A program made the translations under genes and the position numbers. The notes beneath the pieces were generated by a model, which did no database searches, was not told the origin of the DNA, and saw only the letters and a list, made by a program, of their open reading frames with translations. Positions 11,139 through 25,559 of a DNA stretch of 48,001 nt are shown piece after piece; positions within the stretch are counted from its first letter, which is position 1; every line of letters begins with the position of its first letter. This DNA is from Lingula anatina. Lineage: Eukaryota > Brachiopoda > Lingulata > Lingulida > Lingulidae. Location: the NCBI RefSeq assembly GCF_001039355.2, contig NW_019773625.1, positions 48,349-96,349 of the forward strand. Direction: 5' to 3'.

Positions 11139-11787
11139 TGTTTCTTAATTAATCTACAGATATAGAAAAATAGTTTCACATGTAGTAGCAGAGGACTTGA
11201 ACAGTTTGCAATTAAAGGTGAGAGCAAACCCAATAAAGAAATAGACAACACAATACTTTACAGGTCATAAAGAGAAACAGTGATAACATAATACAGCCAT
11301 TCTGAATAGAGCAACACATAAACAACATGAGTGGTGTATGAAAAAAGATGATAACATGGCATAAGAATGTGTAGGTCAGTATATGAGGATGGTATTTAGT
11401 CATAACATCGTGGCAGTCACTTTGGACTTTATTGCCTCTATAATTGATATGACTAGTTGAAATCTATAAGTTAAAGGAGGGGATGATACATTGTGAGTTG
11501 ATTCACATGCAGTGCAATAAAGTTACAGTGTGCAAAAGTAAAGAAAAATGAGACCATTGCACTCGAGTGTATATCAGGTTATTGTGGTTAGTATCATTTT
11601 TGTCAAGCACGAATTTGCTCCGTCTTCAAGGAGATGTATCGGATTTTTTAAGTATTCCTCCTTAAATGTATGAAAATGCAAAGATATGAGGCCTTTGAGG
11701 GGTTGGAGGAACAGATAACAAAAAGGAGACATACTGGGTCTTGCAAGTATTTCTCCTTAAATGTATGAAAATGCATAGGCATGAGAC
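11139..11787. other. Intergenic stretch with a 95-bp tandem duplication
   Basis: Two units starting aagtatt at 11650 and 11745 share ccttaaatgtatgaaaatgc and the ggaggaacagata end. A stretch near 11411 (ggcagtcactttggact) repeats one near 10085. No gene. Confidence 0.5.
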
Positions 11788-12837
11788 CTTTGAGGGGATG
11801 GAGGAACAGATAAAAATTTCCCACTAGGCTTTTCTAAGAATCCTCCTACCCCTTTTATCATGTGTGTTGTCCGTAAGTAGAGCATTGGTGTCTAGAATCG
11901 ATATCTAAGTCATTGGTTTATAAATAGAGATGGGAGAAGTCATGACATGCACTGTGAAGTGTGGAAAAGTAAGAAGTTAGCTGTGGTTAATGAAGTGATC
12001 GCCCCGGGTCCTGGTGGTTAGTATTGAGAATAATCAACTACAAGGTTTAGCAATAAGGCTGAGAGAGGCTTAACATACATATAGTATGTAATGTGAAATA
12101 TCAGAGTGGACGGAAGCTGTCTTCTGGAAGACGGTCAGTCTTTTTCAAGTTTACTTTGACAGCATTTAATTTTTTTCTGTCGAATGTATGGTCATAAATG
12201 GAGGATGGATCAACGAAGAAAATTTGGAAGACTCAGAAAATATCTCGGGATCCACCCTGAAAATGATATGAAATTTAGTCCATTGAGAGAGAATGCTCGA
12301 ATTTTATCATTGATAGTACGAAATCAACAAAGCGGCGTTGTTTTTCAATTATAAGAGAGAACTGTGTGATCAGACATTGAAAAAAAAATACTGTTTAAAT
12401 GGAAAGATGGAGGAGATGGACTGTTGGTATCAAAATGAAATTACTAGTAGTTTTGTTATTCCTTGTGACCTTGTGTCTTCAAAAAAAAAAAAAAAAAGGA
12501 TATGCCATGTTTGGGGATTTAGACTTTATTTGGAAAATATTTGGAAATCAGTTGTAGAAATAAAGTATAGATTAGACTTGTTAGTTTATTTAGTATGTAA
12601 GCAAAAGGATATTGAATTTTTTTGATTGAGACCACCAGTTTTGTTTTACTTAAATCTGGAAAACGGGTTCAGAATTAATGGATAGGGTGAAGTAAAGAGA
12701 AGGTGGGGGTTTATCTATAATGTAGCAAATATATGTGCCTTATGAAATTCGATACCCCAAGTTCCAATATCTAAAACTGACTGAAAAGAAATGTGAGTCT
12801 TCTTCATCCATGACAGGCCTGTAGTCAGCAATTTCAA

Positions 12838-13318
12838 AGATTTTTTCTGAAAAAGTGGATCTTTTCATCCCCTTAGTTGACCCAGCTTGAGAAATGGCAT
12901 AAAACCTAGATCACATTTTGATTCTAAGCAGATTTTTTTTTTTCGAACAAAATGCAGTACCTTCTAACCTCTTAGCCCTCCATCTCTCATTCCTCTGCTT
13001 ACAAGCTTGCATGATAGACCTTGTAATGGCATTCAATGCTGCCCTGAGGTCCACTAACAAAATCTACTGAAACACTGTTTTTTTTTCTGAAAAATTGAAT
13101 CTTTTGTCCCCTTAGTTGACCCATCTTGGGAAATGGCATATAATCTAGATCAGATTTTGATTCTGAGCAGACTTTTTTGGACAAAGACATGATGCTTTCC
13201 AACCTCTTAGCCCTCCCCTCTCCCATTGCCTTGCTTACAGGTTGCATGATAGACCTTCTACTTAATGTACTGGCATTCAACGCTGCCCTGAGGTCCTCTA
13301 ACAAGATCTACTGAAACA
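12838..13318. repeat. 240-bp tandem repeat, 2 units (copy A)
   Basis: Units begin ttttttctgaaaaa at 12841 and 13081 and contain cattcaacgctgccctgagg or close variants. Preceded by a hAT-like end caggcctgtagtcagcaa. Confidence 0.85.
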
Positions 13319-15050
13319 TGTGTTTTGTTATTTGCCACCAGTTGAACTTGACCCATGGATCTTGTCTGACACGCAAAACTGCTGGGAAACATTGGTTCGA
13401 GTTAAATAGGTACATGCTCAAAAACAATATCAAAATAAGCTCACTTTGGCCTTTTTCCTGCAATGTATCCTATCTGTTTTTTTTTTCTTTTTTTCTTTTA
13501 CTTTTTTCCCTTTTTTGTGTTAATTTTTTCTGCAAAAACCTACCCTGTTTTGTCCTACTCGTGCGTCATAGTTTGACCCCTCGCTGCACTTAAATCTGAT
13601 GTTTCACATGCCATTTCTAATAATTTCAAATAATTTAGTTCCAAATGTATACTGAGTCACAAGGACCACCCTGTCTTCCTTTACATTTTAGAAGAAAGGA
13701 TGAACCTCAGATACTTTTATTAGAAGAGATTTTATTATTATTTGGGGACCGAATAAAGACATCTGAACCCCCCCCAGGGCCAAGATACCATTTCAAGCCC
13801 ATGTTCTTATTATTACTTTTTCTGCTAAAAGAGTAATTGAGTCTGTTCAAAAGCCAGACGATGACAGAAAGGACTTCCTGTTCACGCAAAACCAGGTGGA
13901 CTAGTACAAACAGGTAAAAAGACTGTCAACACATGGGTTTTGGTTAAGTGGACAAAGTAGGAGTGTTTACACTGGTCATTGTGGTTCAACTCTATTTCTG
14001 ACTAGTTTAACTGTGGTTTAGCTGTAGATGTAGAAGTAGACAGGTGATAATCAAGAAAGGTGGTAGCTGAAGTGACTGGTGTAGATTATCAAATGCTTGA
14101 TCACTGAGAGTATAGTGACTTCTTTTTTTGTGGCAACACCAGCAGGTTTAGAGGTCCTAGATTTTTAAATCTTTTGCATAAATTTTTGTTCCTTTTCTAA
14201 CATTTTGGAAACTGAGGTCACATTTGCTATTTGGTTTCAAGAGAGTAGTTTTCTCATTAAAAAAAAAAATCTCACATATAGTACATAGGCTTTATGGTTA
14301 CTTAATAATAGTGACAGCACAAGTTTTGGTCTTAAAGGTTCACCAACTATTGGTAAATGTACTTTTGTAAAAATGGACCCAATTATATGTAGCTGAGACG
14401 ATCTGTTAGTTTTCTAAAAGAACTTCAGCCTCACCATTAGTCATAAAGCAACCTTTCAATTCATTAAATGTGTTTTTTATCCAAAATATAAGGATATTAA
14501 GCAGCCTGGCAGCTCTCTCTTGAATCCAGCCTCACAACATGGAATCTTGGTTTATAGACTTCAGACTCTGGCTACAACAAACCAGGAAGATAAAGTGTGT
14601 AGAGAGAGAATTTAAATGTAGACAATTACAATCGCAACATGCCTGGCTGTGCACAGTGTGAGCCACATTTTTAGCAGACATTACGATCACAGTTTCCAGC
14701 CTTAGGAAGCCAGTCCAGCGCTAGAAGACTTACAAATACAATTATCATGAAAAACAGGATTCATTACATGAGAAGGGTATCAGAAAATACAGACACAAAA
14801 CCATGTGGGTTGCAATAAAGAGCTGGAAATTAGATGCTACCTTGACATTTTAGGTAAGTTTCCATGATGATGTGCAGTCCCAGCGCAACCGACTGTTTGG
14901 TCCATTTTTACTTATGACATAGCCAAAGAGGTAAATGTTGAACTTTTAGAACTTAATTTTGCTTCGAGAACCAAAGATTTACATTAATTTCCATGTCTAT
15001 AACAAAGGTGGTCAGAACAACAGAAGAAAGGAGACCTTCCGAGAGAGCCT

Positions 15051-15355
15051 CAAATGAGGCTGACGACAGTATGTGATGTCATAAGAGACTTGAAAATGTG
15101 GTAGAGTCCTCACCAGGTGGGGGTTACCTTTATGCCATAGAGGTGAAACTGTGCACCAGGAATATCATTTTAGAATACAATGCAGAATTAAGTGACATGG
15201 AAAACAAATGAGGCTGACGGCAGTATGTGATGTCATAAGAGACTTAAAAAATGTGGTAGAATCCTCACGAGGTGGGAGTTACCTTTATGCCATAGAGGTG
15301 AAACTGTGCACCAGGAATATCATTTTAGAATACAATGCAGAATTAAATGACATAA
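15051..15355. repeat. 154-bp tandem duplication (copy A only)
   Basis: Units start caaatgaggctgacg at 15051 and 15205. Copy B has a single unit at about 23521-23668. Confidence 0.88.
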
Positions 15356-15639
15356 AAAAACATGATGAATAGATTGTAATTCAACACAGCTTAAAAGGAA
15401 ACAACCATAAAAACATCAGTGGATAAATTCCATCAGATTTTATTTGTTGCCATACTGCAGTCACCAGTCTGCCATTATTGAAGACTCCCATCCCTTCCAA
15501 ATCCCCTCGCAAAACTAATTTCGCTTGTTTTCACAGTATGTCATAAGACATTGTGCTCTCTTGGTTTTTGTCCCTTTAAGAGCAGTCTCCTGTGGTTACC
15601 GAAGAGTTACCACTTAGGGTCCATTCCCAGACCCTATCA

Positions 15640-15835
15640 TACTAACTGTGGAGCGATCTACCTCCGAGAGGATTCTCCCTAAATTGTAATCAACTTGAAT
15701 GGCTTGGACGCATGTCACGCCTACTGAAGCTGCTAGGGGGTAATTAATTATTGATTAGCAGCTTCAGTAGGTGTGCCATACCTCTTGGAGATGGACTGAT
15801 CCTGTTAGATCAATCTAGTTATGGGAAACTAGTTC
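15640..15835. mobile_element. Hairpin MITE, gatcgatc family (copy A)
   Basis: An inner hairpin pairs cctactgaagctgcta with tagcagcttcagtagg around ggggtaattaattattga. The outer arms pair ggagcgatctacctccgaga with the region cttggagatggactgatcc. Counterpart in copy B at about 23950-24146. Confidence 0.65.
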
Positions 15836-16525
15836 CAGTGCATTCTAAGTAGAACTGCCACAACTTGGCATGAAACACAGCCATGCATTTAAATTCCAGT
15901 AATTTGCAACCAATGTTATTCACATGGGGTTTTGTGGGGGTTACAAAACCATACCATGTTATGGGCCCTCTGGATGGAAATGGCTTCCTTGTACCAGGTA
16001 CAATTCCAGGCATTTGGTAGTCAGTAAATTAGAACAATATATATGTACTGAATTAAGATCAGACTCAGTTTCTGGATATTGGGTGGCAGTGGTATATAAT
16101 TATCAACAACTGAATGTCTGACATCATGCACAATTTTTTAAATTTTTTTTGATTCGAACAATATTATTTTTAATGTGATAACAAATTTTTTATTCTTTGG
16201 AAAGAAGGGCAAAACCACTTAACTGCATGTTCAGTTATTTATATTTTTTACTGCATTAAGATTTTTATAATTTATTGGCTGTTTAGCCATTAAAGAACCC
16301 GTGAACAACGTAGTACATGTACTTTTTTTCCTCAGGGAAAAGGGCATATCTTTTCACTTGTTTACGACGGAAAAAGGAGATTAATTGGAAGTACAAATAA
16401 ATGCATATTTACTTGTCTGAAATCTAATAAGGATAACTTCCTTTGACGGATATAGTCAACTCTTTAGATGCTGGACAGATGGGTATGTTTGTTCATTTAC
16501 TGACCTCCATAACAGGACACATTTA

Positions 16526-16698
16526 CATACCTAGATCGATCTAGCAGGACCGACCCATCTCCAAGGGGATTCTCGCTAAATTACATTCAGATTAAGCAGC
16601 TTAGATGTCTGACATACTTACTGAAGCTGCTAAGCAATAGATAATTACTCCCTAACAGCTCTGAGATGGGTCGATCCTGCTAGATCGATCTAGGTATG
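16526..16698. mobile_element. Hairpin MITE, gatcgatc family (copy A)
   Basis: catacctagatcgatctagc at the left is the near-exact complement of gctagatcgatctaggtatg at the right; the arms reach to gacccatctcc. About 170 bp. Confidence 0.8.
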
Positions 16699-16984
16699 GG
16701 AATGGGGTCTAAGTTATATCAGCTTAACTTCATACCCCACCAGCCAAGCAGTCCCTGTTATGTTATTATGATTGATAGTGTTAACCATATGGAGTCAGCC
16801 TAATTCCTAGAATGCAGTCTCGCCCCCTGGTGAAATGTCTATGTGTACATTATAAGCCTACCGTTTAAAAGTCCTATTACCTAAGGCCCTTTTCATAAGT
16901 AGTTTATTTTAGGGGTGCAGTCTGTAATACACAGTGCGCTGAGAGTAATTTGACAGCTTAGAATCCTGGCTTTAGCATAAGAGA

Positions 16985-17208
16985 GGCTGCAATCACAACC
17001 AAGTTGATCTGTGGACTAACTGATCCTTGGATCAAATATGGTGCCACCCACTTGAAAGCATGCCATGTAATCCCCTAAGGTTTAAAGACTTAATTGGTCT
17101 CTCCCTGCCAAGAGGCGGGAAATCCATTAGGAGATTATGCCACATGTTATACCATATTTGAACCGTGGATCATTTAGTCTACAGATTAACTGGGTTGTGA
17201 AGGCAGCC
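16985..17208. mobile_element. MITE related to the cattcagaacag family (copy A)
   Basis: The arms pair ggctgcaatcacaaccaagt...gatctgtggactaactgatc with its complement at the right end, which closes ggttgtgaaggcagcc. Confidence 0.7.
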
Positions 17209-18542
17209 AGAGTCATCCAAATGACACGGCCAATTGTTCAACTTCTGCCCCAACAGCAGGATGCAAATTTGTGAAAGCAAGTCAAACTCCCTGTAGCATA
17301 ATAACACGTTAGGACTTCCCAGAGTGAACCGGTACAGATTGTATGGTTTAAATATACGGCTCAATGGGAAAGGGTCCCCAATCTATGACGAGACAGTACA
17401 ACGCATCCCTCTTGTAACTCCCATTACACTGGACGGCGTCCTTTCAGCGTCCTGTGTGCGACCATGAAATTGGCAGTGCTGTGGTCATAAAAAGAAAGCA
17501 CAAGCATCGCTTTGGTTGCAGAATGAATGTTCAATGATCAGCCAGTTGTCAGCACGTAAAACATTTTTTTTAGTTGACAAAAGGGGCTGTACTGTGGGAC
17601 ACAGAAAGATTGCCATCCAGTGTAAAGGGGGCTTTAATGATTAAGCTCGGAGTACATTAGCAAAGATGAAAAACCGACCACCTAAAAATGAGTATGATGC
17701 ATTCAGTTTATACTGTAGTTTCCTCAGTCTTCTACTAAGACTAGTTATTACTGTTTTAGTGTTCCCATTAAATTAATTCGTTCTGTGATTCAGGTATGCA
17801 ATGACATCTATCGCTTAATTGATGAGGAGTTTATTGACCATTTATGATTAATCCAAAGTACCCATGAGGGTCATCTTGACATATGATAGACCAATAAAAC
17901 ATTAGTCTTAGTCACGCTGTATATAATAAAGTAATGAGAATTTACATTGCACCACACACCCAGATTATGTAAGAAGACTGGAGAATAATGGATTGACTTT
18001 TGACATGACATTTACAGTCTGATTCTATAGTTTATGTCCTGTTCTTCGATCGTCAGTAAGATTATTCCAGAGTGATACTGAGTGAAAAATTTTGATCGCA
18101 ATAAAAAAACAGTTGACGAATTAATCGAATCTACTAGAGCTGTTGAACCTGCAGTTGGATTATCTGCTGTAACGTCAACGTATTTTTCTGAGAAACCAGA
18201 TTAGTCTACGAGATAGGATTGATTCCTCGCCAGTGTCATGCAAGGCATATGAAATGTTGTGAGTAGGTTAGAGACCTAGCTGCTGGTGAAGTTCATAGTA
18301 ATGTGAGTGAGACATGAGATTATTTTCAAGTAGTGATCACTTAAAAGTATTGAGACTATATAGGTAAACTAGAGTTGAATTTATGGTGTTGATGGTGAAG
18401 TACAGCTATATGATAACTGACAGGTATGGCATTGTGATTTACTTAATATTTTCAATGGGGGAAAATTATTAATTTTATAGATACTGTATTTTCTACATTT
18501 TATTCAATGCAGTAAAAGCATTACAAATGCTATATATAATTG

Positions 18543-18568
18543 CCTCTCTCTCTCTCTCTCTCTCTCAT
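18543..18568. repeat. CT microsatellite (copy A)
   Basis: About 12 CT units; the copy B tract at 26903-26940 is longer. Confidence 0.95.
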
Positions 18569-19128
18569 TTAAATTCTGCTTATATATCAATACCATTTTT
18601 GTAGCCAACACTTCCAAAATGTATCCTTGTAGACTTCAGGCAGGAGAATTATATACCAATCTAGACTACCCTGGCCTTCTTTGACATATAATTGTGAATG
18701 ATGACTTAAATTGGACAGTTTCACTACTGGAATAGAAACATCTTTTTTCATTTAGAGAAATAAAGGAGTGTTAGTGTCAAAGAATTGTTCCACAAAGGGC
18801 ACACTTCCTGTACTTAAGTCGTTGCATTTGCCAAATGGAAAAAAGTGACAATTTGGGGGGAAAAGGATGACATTTAGTGATTTTTAAAAAAAAAATCAAA
18901 TAAGACAAACTATGGGCTTCCCATTATAATGATCATAGTGATTTTTAAGGATGTACATTTGTCTTTGAAGGAATGTTTTAATGCCACATCTTTTTTTACT
19001 TGCCTTTTTTTCTTTTCTGTTTCTTTTTCTTTCAAAGCTAAACAAAAGATTTTAACACGTGGTTCATAAAAAAAAAACATTTTTACTCGTAGCATCTTGC
19101 ACATTTTATTCAGTCTTACCTCTACACC

Positions 19129-19341
19129 CCATTTCCATAGATTAGATCGACCTACTTTAGATCGACCTAACTCCCTGGGGGTTCACGCTAAATAGCTGTC
19201 AGCCGGGCGGACACGAAAGTTAATTACCCCCTTACAGCTTGTAGTAGGCGGGACGGACATTTAAGTCGGATTATCTGAAAGTAATCTATTGAGACTCCCC
19301 GCGGGGATAGATCGATCTAAAATCTATGTGAATAGAGCCTT
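19129..19341. mobile_element. Hairpin MITE, gatcgatc family variant (copy A)
   Basis: The arms ctctacaccccatttccata and the complement of tctatgtgaatagagcct bracket two gatcgacct motifs and a core with ttacccccttacagcttg. Confidence 0.6.
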
Positions 19342-19884
19342 AGATGTGGCATGTGTAAAATAGCATATTGAACTTATCTTGCACTAATTGACTCTCAGTG
19401 CTTTTTTTTTTTTTTTTAAATGGGTGAAATTTGCTTGCTGTTGATTTACATATTTTGATTATCGGTCAGTATCTCTCTTCCTCTCTTTATTTATTTTTTG
19501 ACAAGGTTTTCAGTATATTGAATGTCTATATACAATTTACTACATGTCAAATTTAAGTTGGCACCTCCATTGATTGGTATAAATTGCATTTGAAAATAGA
19601 CATTAAATCCTCCCAGTTTTGGTGACGATAATGGCACCAGATAAATATTTTCATTTATCATTGGTTTAGCCGTCTACCCCCAGTGGGATCCAGCAGTATT
19701 TTTCTGCTGAATTAACTTTTGTGAATGAAAATTTATTTGGACAGGCCAAGGTTTCTGCTTTAATGTCACTTGGTTTGGTGTACTGGTTGAGTTATGTCTG
19801 TGTCTGAACAGACCTGGTCCTCCAGGTTTCCTTTTATTGGCATAATGTTTATTTGGATATTCTTGGTGATTATTTTTTGGGTTT

Positions 19885-20016
<132 letters not shown>

Positions 20017-21067
20017 NCTTGGAGGGGATGGAGGAAAAGATAAGAATTTCCCACTAGGCTTTTCTAAGAATCCTCCTACCCCTTTTATCATGTGTGTTGT
20101 CCGTAAGTAGAGCATCGGCGTCTAGAATCGATATCTAAGTCATTGGTTTATAAATAGAGATGGGAGAAGTCATGACATGCACTGTGAAGTGTGGAAAAGT
20201 AAGAAGTTAGCTGTGGTTAATGAAGTGATCGCCCCGGGTCCTGGTGGTTAGTATTGAGAATAATCAACTACAAGGTTTAGCAATAAGGCTGAGAGAGGCT
20301 TAACATACATATAGTATGTAATGTGAAATATCAGAGTGGACGGAAGCTGTCTTCTGGAAGACGGTCAGTCTTTTTCAAGTTTACTTTGACAGCATTTAAT
20401 TTTTTTTCTGTCGAATGTATGGTCATAAATGGAGGATGGATCAACGAAGAAAATTTGGAAGACTCAGAAAATATCTCGGGATCCACCCTGAAAATGATAT
20501 GAAATTTAGTCCATTGAGAGAGAATGCTCGAATTTTATCATTGATAGTACGGAATCAACAAAGCGGCATTGTTTTTCAATTATAAGAGAGAACTGTGTGA
20601 TCAGACATTGAAAAAAAAATACTGTTTAAATGGAAAGATGGAGGAGGTGGACTGTTGGTATCAAAATGAAATTACTAGTAGTTTTGTTATTCCTTGTGAC
20701 CTTGTGTCTTCAAAAAAAAAAAAAAAAAGGATATGCCATGTTTGGGGATTTAGACTTTATTTGGAAAATATTTGGAAATCGGTTGTAGAAATAAAGTATA
20801 GATTAGACTTGTTAGTTTATTTAGTATGTAAGCAAAAGGATATTGAATTTTTGATTGAGACCACCAGTTTTGTTTTACTTAAATCTGGAAAACGGGTTCA
20901 GAATCAATGGATAGGGTGAAGTAAAAACAAGGTGGGGGTTTATCTATAATGTAGCAAATATATGTGCCTTATGAAATTCGAAACCCCAAGTTCCAATATC
21001 TAAAACTGACTGAAAAGAAATGTGAGTCTTCTTCATCCATGACAGGTCTGTAGTCAGCAATTTCAAA

Positions 21068-21790
21068 GATTTTTTTCTGAAAAAGTGGATCTTTTTATCC
21101 CCTTGGCCAACCCAGCTTGAGAAATGGCATAAAACCTAGATCACATTTTGATTCTAAGCAGATTTTTTTCGAACAAAATGCAGTACCTTCTAACCTCTTA
21201 GCCCTCCATCTCTCGTTCCTCTGCTTACAGGCTTGCATGATAGACCTTGTAATGGCATTCAATGCTGCCCTGAGGTCCACTAACAAGATCTACTGAAACA
21301 CTGTTTTTTTTTTTTTTTCTGAAAAATTGAATCTTTTGTCCCCTTAGTTGACCCATCTTGGGAAATGGCATATAATCTAGATCAGATTTTGATTCTAAGC
21401 AGACTTTTTCTGGACAAAAACAACATGATGATGCTTTCTAACCTCTTAGCTCTCCATCTGTAATTCCTCTGCTTACAGGCTTGCATGATAGACCTTGTAA
21501 TGGCATTCAATGCTGCCCTGAGGTCCACTAACATGATCTACTGAAACACTGTTTTTTTTCTGAAAAATTGAATCTTTTGTCCCCTTAGTTGACCCATCTT
21601 GGGAAATGGCATATAATCTAGATCAGATTTTGATTCTGAGCAGACTTTTTTTGGACAAAGACATGATGCTTTCCAACCTCTTAGCCCTCCCCTCTCCCAT
21701 TGCCTTGCTTACAGGTTGCATGATAGACCTTCTACTTAATGTACTGGCATTCAACGCTGCCCTGAGGTCCTCTAACAAGATCTACTGAAA
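21068..21790. repeat. 240-bp tandem repeat, 3 units (copy B)
   Basis: The same array as at 12838 with one extra unit; units begin near 21071, 21314 and 21555. Confidence 0.85.
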
Positions 21791-23949
21791 CATGTGTTTT
21801 GTTATTTGCCACCAGTTGAACTTGACCCATGGATCTTGTCTGACACGCAAAACTGCTGGGAAACATTGGTTCGAGTTAAATAGGTACATGCTCAAAAACA
21901 ATATCAAAATAAGTTCAGTTTGGCCTTTTTCCTGCAAAGTATCCTATCTGTTTTTTGTTTTTTTTCTTTTCCTTTTTTCCTTTTTTGTGTAAATTTTTTT
22001 CTGCAAAAACTACCCCGTTTTGTCCTACTCGTGCGTCATAGTTTGACCCGTCGCTGCACTTGAATCTGATGTTTCACATGCCATTTCTAATAATTTCAAA
22101 TAATTTAGTTCCAAATGTGTACTGAGTCACAAGGACCACCCTGTCTTCCTTTACATTTCAGATGAAAGGATGAACCTCAGATACTTTTATTAGAAGAGTT
22201 TTTATTATTATTTGGGGACCGAATAAAGACATCTGAACCCCCCCTCCCCCCCAGGGCCAAGATACCATTTCAAGCCCATGTTCTTATTATTACTTTTCCT
22301 GCTAAAAGAGTAATTGAGTCTGTTCAAAAGCCAGACGATGACAGAAAGGACTTCCTGTTCACGCAAAGCCAGGTGGACTAGTACAAACAGGTAAAACAAT
22401 GCTGTCGACACTTGGGTTTTCGTTAAGTGGACAAAGTAGGAGTGTTTACACTGGTCATTGTGGTTCAACTCTATTTCTGACTAGTTTAACTGTGGTTTAG
22501 ATGTAGAAGTAGACAGGTGATAATCAAGAAAGGTGGTAACTGAAGTGACTGGTGTAGATTATCAAATGCTTGATCACTGAGAGTATAGTGACTTCTTTTT
22601 TGTGGCAACACCAGCAGGTTTAGAGGTCCTAGATTTTTAAATCTTTTGCATAAATTTTTGTTCCTTTTCTAACATTTTGGAAACTGAGGTCACATTTGCT
22701 ATTTGGTTTCAAGAGAGTAGTTTTCTCATTAAAAAAAAATCTCACATATAGTACATAGGCTTTATGGTTACTTAATAATAGTGATAGCACAAGTTTTGGT
22801 CTTAAAGGTTCACCAACTATTGGTAAATGTACTTTTGTAAAAATGGACCCAATTATATGTAGCTGAGACGATCTGTTAGTTTTCTAAAAGAACTTCAGCC
22901 TCATCTTTAGTCATAAAGCAACCTTTCAATTCATTAAATGTGTTTTTTATCCAAAATATAAGGATATTAAGCAGCCTGACAGCTCTCTCTTGAATCCAGC
23001 CTCACAACATGGAATCTTGGTTTATAGACTTCAGACTCTGTCTACAACAAACCAGGAAGATAAAGTGTGTAGAGAGAGAATTTAAATGTAGACAATTACA
23101 ATCGCAACATGCCTGGCTGTGCACAGTGTGAGCCACATTTTTAGCAGACATTACGATCACAGTTTCCAGCCTTAGGAAGCCAGTCCAGCGCTAGAAGACT
23201 TACAAATACAATTATCATGAAAAACAGGATTCATTACATGAGAAGGGTATCAGAAAATACAGACACAAAACCATGTGGGTTGCAATAAAGAGCTGGAAAT
23301 TAGATGCTACCTTGACATTTTAGGTAAGTTTCCATGATGATGTGCAGTCCCAGCGCAACCGACTGTTTGGTCCATTTTTACTTATGACATAGCCAAAGAG
23401 GTAAATGTTGAACTTTTAGAACTTAATTTTGCTTCGAGAACCAAAGATTTACATTAATTTCCATGTCTATAACAAAGGTGGTCAGAACAACAGAAGAAAG
23501 GAGACCTTCCGAGAGAGCCTCAAATGAGGCTGACGACAGTATGTGATGTCATAAGAGACTTGAAAATGTGGTAGAATCCTCACCAGGTGGGGGTTACCTT
23601 TATGCCATAGAGGTGAAACTGTGCACCAGGAATATCATTTTAGAATACAATGCAGAATTAAGTGACATAAAAAACATGATGAATAGATTGTAATTCAACA
23701 CAGCTAAAAAGAAAACAACCGTAAAAACATCAGTGGATAAATTCCATCAGATTTTATTTGTTGCCATACCGCAGTCACCAGTCTGCCATTATTGTAGACT
23801 CCCATCCCTTCCAAATCCCCTCGCAAAACTAATTTCGCTTGTTTTCACAGTATGTCATAAGACATTGTGCTCTCTTGGTTTTTGTCCCTTTAAGAGCAGT
23901 TTTCTGTGGTTACCGAAGAGTTACCACTTAGGGTCCATTCCCAGACTTT

Positions 23950-24146
23950 ATCATACTAACTGTGGAGCAATCTATCTCCAAGGGAGTTCTTGCTAAATTG
24001 CAATCAACTTAAGCGGCTTAGACACATGTCACACCTAATGAAGCTGCTAGGGGGTAATTAATTATTGTTTAGCAGCTTCGGTAGGTGTGCCATACCCCTT
24101 GGAGATGGACTGATCCTGTTAGATCGATCTAGTTATGGGAACCCAG
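23950..24146. mobile_element. Hairpin MITE, gatcgatc family (copy B)
   Basis: Counterpart of 15640-15835 but clearly more diverged than the flanking duplicate sequence. Confidence 0.62.
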
Positions 24147-24867
24147 TCTTAGTGCATTCTAAGTTGAACTGCCACAACTTGGCATTAAACACAGCCATGC
24201 ATTTAAATTCCAGTAATTTGCAACCAATGTTATTCACATGGGATTTTGTGGGGGTTACAAAATCATACCATGTTATGGGCCCTCTGGATGGAAATGGCTT
24301 CCTTGTACCAGGTACAATTCCAGGCATTTGGTAGTCAGTAAATTAGAACAGTATATATGTACTGAATTAAGATCAGACTCAGTTTCTGGATATTGGGTGG
24401 CAGTCGTATATAATTATGAACAACTGACTGTCTGACATCATGCGCATGTTGGAATTTTTGTGATTGCAAACAATATTATTTTTAATGTGATAACAAATTT
24501 TTTATTCTTTGGAAAGAAGGGCAAAACCACTTAACTGCATGCAATGTCATTTTTTTATTTATTTTATTCAGTTATTTATATTTTTATACTGCATTAAGAT
24601 TTTTATAATTTATTGGCTGTTTAGCCATTAAAGAACTCATTGAACAACGAAGTACATGTACTTTTTTTCTCATGGAAGAGGGCATATCTTTTCACTTGTT
24701 TACGACGGAAAAAGGAGATTAATTGGAAGTACAAATAAATGCATATTTACTTGTCTGAAATCTAATAAGGGATGACTTCCTTTGACGGATATAGTCAACT
24801 CTTTAGATGCTGGACAGATGGGTATGTTTGTTCATTTACTACTGACCTCGATAACAGGACACATTTA

Positions 24868-25040
24868 CATACCTAGATCGATCTAGCAGGACCGACCCAT
24901 CTCCAAGGGGATTCTCGCTAAATTGCATTCAGATTAAGCGGCTTAGATGTCTGACATACTTACTGAAGCTGCTAAGCAATAGATAATTACTCCCTAACAG
25001 CTCAGAGATGGGTCGATCCTGCTAGATCGATCTAGGTATG
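24868..25040. mobile_element. Hairpin MITE, gatcgatc family (copy B)
   Basis: Nearly identical counterpart of 16526-16698. Confidence 0.8.
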
Positions 25041-25326
25041 GGAATGGGGTCTAAGTTATATCAGCTTAACTTCATACCCCACCAGCCAAGCAGTCCCTGT
25101 TATGTTATTATGATTGATAGTGTTAACCATATGGAGTCAGCCTAATTCCTAGAATGCAGTCTCGCCCCCTGGTGAAATGTCTATGTGTACATTATAAGCC
25201 TACCGTTTAAAAGTCCTATTACCTAAGGCCCTTTTCTTAAGTGGTATATTTTTAGGGGTGCAGTCTGTAATACACAGTGCGCTGAGAGTAATTTGACAGC
25301 TTAGAATCCTGGCTTTAGCATAAGAG

Positions 25327-25559
25327 AGGCTGCAATCACAACCAAGTTGATCTGTGGACTAACTGATCCTTGGATCAAATATGGTGCCACCCACTTGAGT
25401 GCATTCTGTATAATCCCCTATTGATTTAAAGGTTTAATTGTTCTACTCCTGCTGGGAGGTAGGGAATCAGTTAGGAGATTATGCAACAGGTTTTCAAGTG
25501 CGTACCATATTTTATTGGTAGATCAGTTAGTCTGCAGATCAACTGGGTTGTGAAGGCAC
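25327..25559. mobile_element. MITE at the matching site in copy B, different core
   Basis: It shares the outer arms with 16985-17208, but the inner part (about 25398-25520) is very different although the flanks are nearly identical. Confidence 0.65.

Noticed and set aside
12999-13304. Minus-strand frame with DLRAALNA, reminiscent of a reverse-transcriptase motif
   Set aside because: It lies in the 240-bp minisatellite, has no other retroelement motif, and is broken differently in each unit.
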